The translations under genes were made by a program, and so were the position numbers. A DNA stretch of 12,981 nucleotides from Candidatus Gastranaerophilales bacterium (lineage in GTDB: Bacteria; Cyanobacteriota; Vampirovibrionia; Gastranaerophilales; Gastranaerophilaceae): contig CALURE010000033.1 in the NCBI GenBank assembly GCA_944323095.1, positions 1 to 12,981 on the forward strand, written 5' to 3'. The notes beneath the pieces were generated by a model. That model made no database searches. It had not been told where the DNA came from and saw nothing but the letters and a program-made list of their open reading frames with translations. This document shows positions 6,789 to 12,981 of the stretch, piece after piece (position 1 is the first letter of the stretch; each line of letters starts with the position of its first letter).

Positions 6789-7682
6789 ATGAAAAATATT
6801 ATAATAAGCACAATAATATTTCTTTTTGTAATAATGTGTCCGAAAGCTTATGCCAATCAGTATATAAAAGCGGAAATGACAGGCTTTCCGACAGTTAATG
6901 AAAACAGTGTTTCCGCAAACATAAACCTGATCTATATGCAGTTAGGCATTTCAAGACTTTTTGTTACAGCATCAGATAGTTTTATTGTTAATAATGAAGA
7001 TTTAAACATCAAAATTCCTGTAAATAATTTATATCTTCTTTGTGACGGGCAGGAGTTTCAGATAAGCAATAACGGCTGGCAGAAATTTTATATTGATCCT
7101 CTCGATATAACGGGTTCTGCGCAGAAAAATGTTAATTTAAGACTTGAAAATACAGGCGAACTTCCCGCAGGTACTTATACGATACTTCTAAGATTTTTAA
7201 ACAGAACGGCAATTAATCTGGATTACGAATGCGACTTTTTGTTTACATTTGTCATAGACGAAAAACATTCTCTGACATCTTTCAGCGGGGATCCGACAAT
7301 TGTTTTGACGGAAGAGAATATTTTTAACAAACAGTCATTTATAAGAAATCAAAATGATATAAGAGTCGACTTAACTTCCAATACAAAATGGAAACTGTGG
7401 CTTGCTACAGGGAATTTAGATAATAAAGACTGTGAATATTATTTTCAAATAAAAAATGTCTCGGGCAAAGTTTCTAATTACGAGCAGAATAATACACAGC
7501 TTTTTGCAAACCGCAGATATCTTCTTGCATCGGGAGAACCAACGCTTGATGGAATTGATACAGGCAATAAGGTTCCGTCAAATATCACAATAGAATATTC
7601 ATTTAAAAATACCGATTCCGATAATTTCATAAAAGAAGGCATAAGACAAAACCAGTTTACTTACATATTGGAGAGAGAATAA
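6789..7682 (+). CDS. Two-domain secreted beta protein, possible fibre tip subunit
   Basis: 297 residues from ATG 6789, with GAGGA 11 nt upstream; a TTG at 6771 is in frame but precedes the signal peptide. The signal MKNIIISTIIFLFVIM ends in KAYA. The mature chain seems to have two beta-rich halves, about residues 23-165 and 166-297. The first contains LPAGTYTILLRFLNR, a strand-turn-strand pattern usual in Ig-like secreted domains; the second contains SNTKWKLWLATGNL. Cysteines occur in LLCDG, YECDF and KDCEY. It is the first gene of the operon, one base before the chaperone gene. Two-domain tip adhesins occur in chaperone-usher systems, which makes that role attractive, but there is no recognised adhesin motif. 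Confidence 0.72.
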   Translation: MKNIIISTIIFLFVIMCPKAYANQYIKAEMTGFPTVNENSVSANINLIYMQLGISRLFVTASDSFIVNNEDLNIKIPVNNLYLLCDGQEFQISNNGWQKFYIDPLDITGSAQKNVNLRLENTGELPAGTYTILLRFLNRTAINLDYECDFLFTFVIDEKHSLTSFSGDPTIVLTEENIFNKQSFIRNQNDIRVDLTSNTKWKLWLATGNLDNKDCEYYFQIKNVSGKVSNYEQNNTQLFANRRYLLASGEPTLDGIDTGNKVPSNITIEYSFKNTDSDNFIKEGIRQNQFTYILERE

Positions 7683-7683
7683 A

Positions 7684-8511
7684 ATGAAAAATTTATTAAA
7701 AAAACTTGTAATTCTGCTGATTTTTCTATCACAATTTACACCTGCATTCGCGACAGTCAAGGTAATGCCGACGTTAATAGAGCTGAATGCAAACAAAAGC
7801 AGAGGGAATTACCTGACGACATCATTCTCTGTTCAGGCTGACAAAAATGAAACCGTCAGATTTAAACTTTATCCTGAATATTTCACAATAACCGATGAAG
7901 GGAAAATGGATGCAAAACCTGCTTCTGCAAATTCCGATAATCTGATTTCTCATGCGCGTTTCGTACCGAACGAATTTACTCTGAAAAACGGTGTTCCGCA
8001 GATTGTAAGGGTAACTTTTACGGATTTAAAAAGTCTTCCTGAGGGAGAATCCAGAATGGTAATGTTTATAGAAGATGTAGCGGCAAAAGAAATTTTACTG
8101 CCAAATGCAAGCAAAAATTTGAACACCAGACTTATTGTAAAAACAAGACTTGGTATTCCAATCTATGTTGATAAAGGCCGTTTTGTAAAAGTCGGAAATT
8201 TTGATGATTTGAAAGTTGAAAAAAATAATAAAAATCTTGTTTACAAAATGAATTTGAGTGCTTCAGGCAACAGCAAAGTCAGATATCACGGCAAGGCTCA
8301 GATTATAAAAGATAATCAGTTAATTAAAGAATTTCCTGTCAGCAGCAACACAATCAGAGCAAACGGAATTTTTAAAGAAACAGGCTCTCTGCCTGACAAC
8401 CTTAATGAAGGAAACTATATTTTTAAAGTTATTCTGACATACAAAAACGAAAAAGGCGAAAACAAAAATCTAATAAAAGAAACGCAATTTCACGTAAGCA
8501 ATTCAATTTAA
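7684..8511 (+). CDS. PapD-like periplasmic pilus chaperone
   Basis: 275 residues. A signal peptide (NLLKKLVILLIFLSQFTPAFA) is followed by an N-terminal Ig-like domain with the chaperone order: VKVMPTLIELN at the start, HARFVPNEFTLKNGVPQIVRVTF in the middle, LPEGESRMVMFIEDV, and TRLGIPIYV at the G-strand end (about residues 155-165). A second beta domain follows (about 170-275). Length and pattern fit the archaic or alternative chaperones that deliver subunits to an usher. It overlaps nothing but starts just one base after the previous stop, with GGAGAG as ribosome site. In the fibre locus it would bind the subunits encoded at 6789, 8525, 9146 and 6161. The fold is fairly secure; sequence divergence from textbook chaperones is high. 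Confidence 0.82.
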   Translation: MKNLLKKLVILLIFLSQFTPAFATVKVMPTLIELNANKSRGNYLTTSFSVQADKNETVRFKLYPEYFTITDEGKMDAKPASANSDNLISHARFVPNEFTLKNGVPQIVRVTFTDLKSLPEGESRMVMFIEDVAAKEILLPNASKNLNTRLIVKTRLGIPIYVDKGRFVKVGNFDDLKVEKNNKNLVYKMNLSASGNSKVRYHGKAQIIKDNQLIKEFPVSSNTIRANGIFKETGSLPDNLNEGNYIFKVILTYKNEKGENKNLIKETQFHVSNSI

Positions 8512-8524
8512 AAAAGGAGGACAA

Positions 8525-9133
8525 ATGAAAAAACAAATTTTAGCAGCAATGTTATTACTCGCTGCAACAGGCGGATGCGCACATGCAGAAAATTTTGCAA
8601 GGCAAACCGTTCAGGCTACCCTGCCTGCTTATGTAGATATCAAAGCGGAAGACGGCGGATTACACAGCAATATCAAACCTGAAACAGGCGAACTTGAAAA
8701 TACAATTACTTCAAAATTCACAATCAGCTCAAATGACAGATTAAATTTGTATCTCAAAGCTGAAACTATTGCTGACGGCGGCACAGCAATGCCCGGATTT
8801 TTCAAAAAAGGCGACTCAGTATATCTGATTCTCGGACATACAACAAGAAAACCTTCATCCGTAGCCGTTACCGATATTGCAAGCGGAAATGCAACAGCAG
8901 AAAATAACCCTAACGCAATAGCATACCCTGTTGCAAATATAGATCTTCAAGGGAAATATTATTCCGATCCTGTATTCAATGATTCTAAAAAACAGTATGA
9001 ATTTACGGTCGATCAGGGTGTAACAACCGCTTTAACAACAATTTCAACAGCTGTAGATGCAACAACCTACTCTTTTGACGATACGGCAGGTAATTATGAA
9101 GCTTACATAATCCTCACAGATACTACAACATAA
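8525..9133 (+). CDS. Probable major pilin-like subunit
   Basis: 202 residues, with signal MKKQILAAMLLLAATGGCAHA and the mature start ENFARQTVQATLPAYVDI. The ARQTVQA stretch alternates polar and non-polar residues as a donor strand would. The body is beta-rich, with GFFKKGDSVYLIL, NAIAYPV and TYSFDD, ending YEAYIIL. It has no cysteine in the mature protein. AAGGAGG (8514-8520) is the only full-consensus ribosome site in the operon, which together with its position right after the chaperone suggests the most abundant subunit. It is paralogous to the next gene. A GC-rich hairpin begins 56 nt after its stop. The exact pilin family is not recognised. Confidence 0.78.
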   Translation: MKKQILAAMLLLAATGGCAHAENFARQTVQATLPAYVDIKAEDGGLHSNIKPETGELENTITSKFTISSNDRLNLYLKAETIADGGTAMPGFFKKGDSVYLILGHTTRKPSSVAVTDIASGNATAENNPNAIAYPVANIDLQGKYYSDPVFNDSKKQYEFTVDQGVTTALTTISTAVDATTYSFDDTAGNYEAYIILTDTTT

Positions 9134-9145
9134 GGCAATTTTAGA

Positions 9146-9754
9146 ATGAAAAATAATTTCATTACATTTTTATTTCTGTTACTGACAACCGCGCCGGCCT
9201 GTTCCGGCGCGGCGGTAATGGACAGCGCTCTGACTGTAATCGTTCCGTCAGCTGCGATTGTAAATACGGTGCCTTCATCTTTAAACAACAGCTCAATAAA
9301 CCCGCAATCTGGCGTTCATACAGGTTTGCAGGCCGTATTTAACGTAAAAACAAACGGTGATGATAACACTTACGACTTTGTACTGTCCAGTTCAATTCTG
9401 ACAGATGCGGGAGAAAAAAACGGATATTTCTTAAAAGACGGAGATTTGTATCTTATACTTGCAAATAAAGAACATCTGCCCGATTTATCCTCATTTGCCG
9501 ATATTTCCTCGGGACAGGCACAAAACAATAAAAATATGATTGCTTATCCTGTTTTAAAAAATGCCGAATTTCAAACAGAATACAAACCGTATAACGGAAT
9601 TTTATGCTGTAAATTTTTAAGTGAAGGCAGACAGGATTTTAATTTTTCACAACACATAGGCATTACCCCGCTTTCAGGCACATATTCTCTGGAAGATGAC
9701 GGAGCAGGAGTTTATGAGGCCGTTATTACCCTGAATATTTACAGGAAACCCTGA
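9146..9754 (+). CDS. Second pilin-like subunit, paralogue of the preceding gene
   Basis: 202 residues, the same length as its upstream neighbour, with which it shares GYFLKDGDLYLIL (GFFKKGDSVYLIL), NMIAYPV (NAIAYPV), TYSLEDD (TYSFDD) and YEAVITL (YEAYIIL). The signal peptide ends near CSGA and the mature start has an alternating stretch, ALTVIVPSAAIV. A CC pair (ILCCKF) is present that the other lacks. The ribosome site is weak (AAGG overlapping the previous stop, 10 nt away), so lower synthesis is expected. Its TGA overlaps the usher start by one base (TGATG), implying coupled translation. Probably a minor or adaptor subunit from tandem duplication. Confidence 0.76.
   Translation: MKNNFITFLFLLLTTAPACSGAAVMDSALTVIVPSAAIVNTVPSSLNNSSINPQSGVHTGLQAVFNVKTNGDDNTYDFVLSSSILTDAGEKNGYFLKDGDLYLILANKEHLPDLSSFADISSGQAQNNKNMIAYPVLKNAEFQTEYKPYNGILCCKFLSEGRQDFNFSQHIGITPLSGTYSLEDDGAGVYEAVITLNIYRKP
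9189..9212 (+). other. Nine-base-pair all-GC RNA hairpin in an AT-rich operon
   Basis: CCGCGCCGG (9189-9197) pairs perfectly with CCGGCGCGG (9204-9212) around the 6-nt loop CCTGTT. It lies inside the signal-peptide codons of the second pilin gene. No T-run follows, so it is not a classic terminator. It could act as a barrier to exonucleases protecting the first pilin message, or slow translation of the second subunit. Confidence 0.7.
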
Positions 9755-12507
9755 TGAAATATTTTATAATCATTTTATCACTGCTGTTTTTCTTTTGCGG
9801 ATGCGTTTATGCCGATGAAACAACGGTAAGCGGCATGGAGCTCAATGATTACGAATACAACGACATTGAGCTTTATATGGATTCATCAAACAAAATTTAT
9901 ATTCCCGTAAAACAAACCGCAAAAATTTTACAAATACCTTACAAAGAGAATCACTCCGCAAAAGAAATAACATTTAAAACACAAGAAAGCCAAGAAGTAA
10001 TCGTTAATAAAAAGGGAATTTTTTTAAACGGTATTTTACTGAATTCATCTTTGAAATTTAAAAAGGACGGAATTATCGAAACCGATGAATTTTTTATTGA
10101 TGCATCAACCGCATCAAAAATTTTTGAATCGGAATTTTTCATTGATAAAGTATCTCTGATAATAAGCGTCAAAAATAAATACCTGAAAGCCCCTGATAAA
10201 AACAATGAAATTGCTGAAAGCCTGCACGAAAAAGTCCCGATAAATCCAAAAGAAAAAGGAAAACTTTCATTTGATACTTTTGAAGTTAATAATTCCATGA
10301 TGTCTGACTCCACAAAACAAGTTTATTTAAATGCGAGTCAGAATAATGTTATGTTTAACAACAATACGCGGATGAGTTTGAAAGGTAAACTTTATGACGG
10401 CGATTATGCACTTAATTTCAATACAAACAACTATGCAGAAAGATTTTTTTCATTCGGGGGCTTAAGTTTTACTTACAGAAACAAATACAAAGATTATTAC
10501 TACGAACTCGGACAGGTATCAGGATTAAGAGACAAATACAATTCTATAGGCACAATGCTAATAGGTGCGCAAATTTCTGACTATGACGGGTATGCAAAAA
10601 AACTACCAAATCAAGAAGAAACAGAATTTTTAAAAAAAGGAGAATCAAAAAACAGACTTTTTGCAGGGATTTCAGGGTACAATAACAGATTGTTCAGCTC
10701 AAACGGCTACATATACCAGATGACGTCAAAAAAACTTGTTGCAGGCGTAAATCGTCAGTACGGGCTTTCCGACAAAATGAAACTCGATACAAAAATCCTT
10801 TACGACAAAATTATTCAACGAAACGATAATGCTCTTTTTATATCAGGTCTGTATAACGATTATTCAATTCTCTCCTCGGGTATTTACAGAAATCCTAACA
10901 CAATGGAAGGCGCAAGCGTAATTAATACATTAAACATTTATAAAAATGAATTTTACAGTCTGAATGCCCTTGCAGGAGTTTCCGTTATGAAAGATTTCAA
11001 TTACAATGAAAATCGTTATAACCCCGGATACTCTCTTTCTCTGGAAAATGTTTTTGACTATAAAAATTCAATATTAAAACTACGTCTTTATCAGCAGTCG
11101 CCTGATTATTACGTTGCAGGCTCGGACTCGGGATTTATCTGCGACAGACTCGGTGCGGAAGTTTCTGCCGCATATACAAAAGACAGCCTCAATGCAAATG
11201 TGCGTTATACAAGATATTATTCAAATCTCGACAACAAATATTCGGGAGGCTTGACCTCCTTTGATGAAGTTCATGCAAATGCAGGCGCAAAAATATTCGG
11301 GGATGCGCGTGTCAGGCTTAACGGAAATTTACGCAGGGGCAAAAATAGCATAGGGCATAATTTGAACTACTACTACAATTTAAACCTCTCTAAAAACATA
11401 AAACAAAATCTCTCTTTTGATGCAGGTTATACAGGAAATGCTTATGACACACAGTATGATTCAAATTTGAGTATGGCAAACGGTTTTAAAAGCTCTTACA
11501 ATTCACTCTATACAAATCTCAATTACAGACTTCCGAAAAACAAAGGCTCAATAAAACTCGGGCACGATACTGTTTCTTATGAATCAAGCGGTGCAAAAAA
11601 CGATTATAATATGATAAGAATAAATTATCAGTTTCCTGAAATAAAAAGAATACTGCTAGGTTTAGGTATAGGTTACAAATATCATGGGCTTGATAACGGG
11701 TACACCTACAGCGCAGCTGTCGGTTACAGAACAAGAACAGGTATGATTGTGAGCGTAAATTATCAGTATAACACTGCAATGGGCTATATTTTTAATAATA
11801 TGTATATCCCTTCAAATGCACGCCACTCAATAAATTTTACGGTTAACGACACTTTTGCATTCACAGATAACGGACTGCAGTCAATTGGAACCAATTCACC
11901 TAATTACGGCTTTGTAGAAGTCGTTGCATATATTGATAAAAATAACAACGGAGTGTTTGACAGAAAAGACATAAAAGTTTCGAATGTCCCAGTTAAGGTA
12001 AGCTGGAAAAGCAGTCCGATAAGAACAAAACGGAACGGTTTCTGCGATTTGCAAAGCGTAGAAAAAGGTTTTTACAACGTAAGTCTTGATTCGGACAACA
12101 TGCACACAAACCTTTCCGCTCTCAAAAATTCCGATGAATATATATATGTTGAACCGCAAAAAACAACACGCGTAGAATTTCCTCTGAAAAGTTCCGTTGG
12201 GAATATTACGGGAAAACTGCAAATTTCAGATGACTTTAACAGAAAAATGAATATTACGGATTTTATAGTTTCGTTGTTTGATGCAAACGGAGATGAAGTT
12301 GCTTATTCAACAGTTGATGATTCCGGAAATTATTATTTTTCCGGAATTTCTCCCGGGCAGTATAAAATTATGCTGGACAAAAGTTTCATAGATGACTACA
12401 GTCTTATTCCCGATGAACAATTTGGAGAAATTGCAATTAATATTCCCTATGTATATAAAAAATTTGTTGAGCTTAAAGATCAAAATCTTATTTATAAATG
12501 TTTTTAA
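9754..12507 (+). CDS. Usher-like outer-membrane beta-barrel protein
   Basis: 917 residues, within the usual range for fimbrial ushers. The signal ends near GCVYA. Residues about 25-145 are a compact alpha/beta region (IYIPVKQTAKILQI, then a run of short strands) resembling the stalk domain also called copper amine oxidase N-like, or a diverged usher N-domain. After a charged linker, about 190-710 is a long series of amphipathic Tyr/Asn-rich strands (FSFGGLSFTYRNKYKDYYYEL), consistent with a barrel. C-terminal beta-sandwich segments follow: one with the Ca-loop DKNNNGVFDRKD (728-739) as in SdrD B-type domains, and one (about 805-917) with DDSGNYYFSGISPGQYKI. AGGA lies 7 nt before the ATG, which overlaps the previous TGA. 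I see no clear plug domain. Usher is the best call from context. Confidence 0.75.
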   Translation: MKYFIIILSLLFFFCGCVYADETTVSGMELNDYEYNDIELYMDSSNKIYIPVKQTAKILQIPYKENHSAKEITFKTQESQEVIVNKKGIFLNGILLNSSLKFKKDGIIETDEFFIDASTASKIFESEFFIDKVSLIISVKNKYLKAPDKNNEIAESLHEKVPINPKEKGKLSFDTFEVNNSMMSDSTKQVYLNASQNNVMFNNNTRMSLKGKLYDGDYALNFNTNNYAERFFSFGGLSFTYRNKYKDYYYELGQVSGLRDKYNSIGTMLIGAQISDYDGYAKKLPNQEETEFLKKGESKNRLFAGISGYNNRLFSSNGYIYQMTSKKLVAGVNRQYGLSDKMKLDTKILYDKIIQRNDNALFISGLYNDYSILSSGIYRNPNTMEGASVINTLNIYKNEFYSLNALAGVSVMKDFNYNENRYNPGYSLSLENVFDYKNSILKLRLYQQSPDYYVAGSDSGFICDRLGAEVSAAYTKDSLNANVRYTRYYSNLDNKYSGGLTSFDEVHANAGAKIFGDARVRLNGNLRRGKNSIGHNLNYYYNLNLSKNIKQNLSFDAGYTGNAYDTQYDSNLSMANGFKSSYNSLYTNLNYRLPKNKGSIKLGHDTVSYESSGAKNDYNMIRINYQFPEIKRILLGLGIGYKYHGLDNGYTYSAAVGYRTRTGMIVSVNYQYNTAMGYIFNNMYIPSNARHSINFTVNDTFAFTDNGLQSIGTNSPNYGFVEVVAYIDKNNNGVFDRKDIKVSNVPVKVSWKSSPIRTKRNGFCDLQSVEKGFYNVSLDSDNMHTNLSALKNSDEYIYVEPQKTTRVEFPLKSSVGNITGKLQISDDFNRKMNITDFIVSLFDANGDEVAYSTVDDSGNYYFSGISPGQYKIMLDKSFIDDYSLIPDEQFGEIAINIPYVYKKFVELKDQNLIYKCF

Positions 12508-12529
12508 TTTAAACAACTTTTATACTGCT

Positions 12530-12739
12530 TTATTTTCTTTTTTCAAACTTTATATCATAACCGAGAATATCAGCAATCTCACGGACTTCTTCAAATTTAA
12601 TGGTCTGATTTTTTATTTTACGTGATAAATTGCTGAGAGTTAATTTGTCATATTTTCTTTGACGCAATATTTCAGAAATTTTTGTTAATGTTACGTGTTC
12701 TTTGGCTGATAAATATTTTATCTCTTCATATATACCCAT
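12530..12739 (-). CDS. Small XRE-like helix-turn-helix protein
   Basis: 69 residues: an N-terminal helix (MGIYEEIKYLSAKEH), then the HTH (VTLTKISEILRQRKYDKL, LTLSNLSRKIKN), a further helix EVREIADILGY and an ending DIKFEKRK. It matches the class of short XRE-type regulators and the layout of the protein at 4396-4647 (…SNxxxK…K…E…I…L…). No ribosome site precedes ATG 12739, but on the minus strand a TATAAA ends 8 nt upstream, so the message may be leaderless. A perfect palindrome (12753-12769) just upstream suggests autoregulation. Its 3' end meets that of the usher gene 22 nt away, so it is not part of the fibre operon; whether it regulates it is unknown. Confidence 0.75.
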   Translation of the reverse strand: MGIYEEIKYLSAKEHVTLTKISEILRQRKYDKLTLSNLSRKIKNQTIKFEEVREIADILGYDIKFEKRK

Positions 12740-12752
12740 ATAGACATTTTAT

Positions 12753-12769
12753 AATATTTGACAAATATT
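12753..12769. promoter_or_regulatory. Palindromic operator candidate upstream of the HTH gene
   Basis: AATATTT (12753-12759), GAC, AAATATT (12763-12769): a perfect 7+3+7 inverted repeat immediately upstream of the small HTH gene, partly overlapping its -10-like TATAAA. It also resembles the 23-bp repeat unit before the ATPase (ATATTTKACAAA in both, K being G or T). Confidence 0.5.
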
Positions 12770-12872
12770 GTATATTATGATAAATTATTATTCATTATAA
12801 TCAATAAATTGAATATAGTGAATAGCATATATAAAGAAAGGTTACAAAATATGTGATTTTGATGATGAAACA

Positions 12873-12981
12873 ATGAAAAAGCTCAAAAATATTTTTGAGC
12901 TTTTGCTTATTTTACATGATTCTATTAATTTCTGCTGGAATGAAGGAATGCACGGGTATTACCAGCTGGCACTTTCAAACA
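12873..12981 (+). CDS. Start of an unidentified ORF leaving the window
   Basis: 36 codons are visible from ATG 12873, open to the right edge: MKKLKNIFELLLILHDSIN, then FCWNEGMHGYYQLALSN. Codon choice late in the visible part (TGC TGG, CAG CTG GCA) looks coding. The only good ribosome site, AAAGG at 12836-12840, is 32 nt upstream and correctly spaced for ATATG at 12849-12853; there ATG is followed at once by TGA, while the ATA at 12849 is in frame with this ORF. The frame is open back to 12822. So the start is uncertain, with a rare ATA start or a one-base change as possibilities. The protein family is not recognised. Confidence 0.5.
   Translation, partial: MKKLKNIFELLLILHDSINFCWNEGMHGYYQLALSN
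12877..12904 (+). other. Perfect 28-bp palindrome
   Basis: AAAAGCTCAAAAAT (12877-12890) is followed directly by its exact complement ATTTTTGAGCTTTT (12891-12904). In RNA it can fold into a stem of about 11-12 pairs ending in a U-rich tract, like an intrinsic terminator or attenuator. It falls in the first codons of the ORF starting at 12873. Confidence 0.7.

Noticed and set aside
9189..9212. Intrinsic terminator call for the GC hairpin
   Set aside because: No T-run follows and it lies inside a signal-peptide coding region.
9951..10313. Minus-strand 120-codon ORF, and similar ones at 11519-11779 and 11896-12222
   Set aside because: Antisense shadows of the usher-like gene, with no ribosome sites or recognisable protein patterns.

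Overview
The window is AT-rich, uses the standard code with Shine-Dalgarno starts, and encodes many signal-peptide proteins plus a large outer-membrane beta-barrel, so the host is a low-GC diderm bacterium. A gut Vampirovibrionia/Gastranaerophilales-type lineage (non-photosynthetic Cyanobacteria relatives) is my best guess; Elusimicrobiota or another low-GC diderm group cannot be excluded. The lineage call is inference.

Layout. (1) 1-2489, minus: alaS, cut by the left edge. (2) 2556-2756, plus: promoter, tRNA-Arg(UCU) and a strong terminator, divergent from alaS. (3) About 2761-5400: an accessory stretch beside the tRNA. It holds a GC-richer non-coding block, four TTTTACA repeats with an exact 23-bp period, an AAA_14/DUF4143 ATPase that appears to be leaderless, a small HTH protein facing a phage-type coiled-coil protein across a palindrome-rich control region, and a vestigial ORF. 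It reads as a decayed or minimal mobile element. (4) 5409-12507: a secreted-fibre locus of chaperone-usher type. Rightward run: two-domain secreted beta protein (possible tip), PapD-like chaperone, two paralogous pilin-like subunits, usher-like barrel, with gaps of 1-13 nt or a 1-bp overlap. Leftward, divergent: a third subunit sharing the mature N-terminus of the first pilin, followed after 2 nt by a membrane-anchored exported protein of unknown role. (5) 12530-12981: a small HTH gene (minus) diverging from an ORF that leaves the window.

How the parts fit: in the fibre locus the chaperone would hold subunits in the periplasm, the usher would export and polymerise them, the subunit with the full-consensus ribosome site would be the major pilin, and a GC-rich RNA hairpin just after the first pilin gene may help set expression below it. 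The most unusual items are the phased repeat array with a leaderless promoter, the usher with a stalk-like N-terminal region and Ca-binding C-terminal region, and the divergent subunit with the shared N-terminus.
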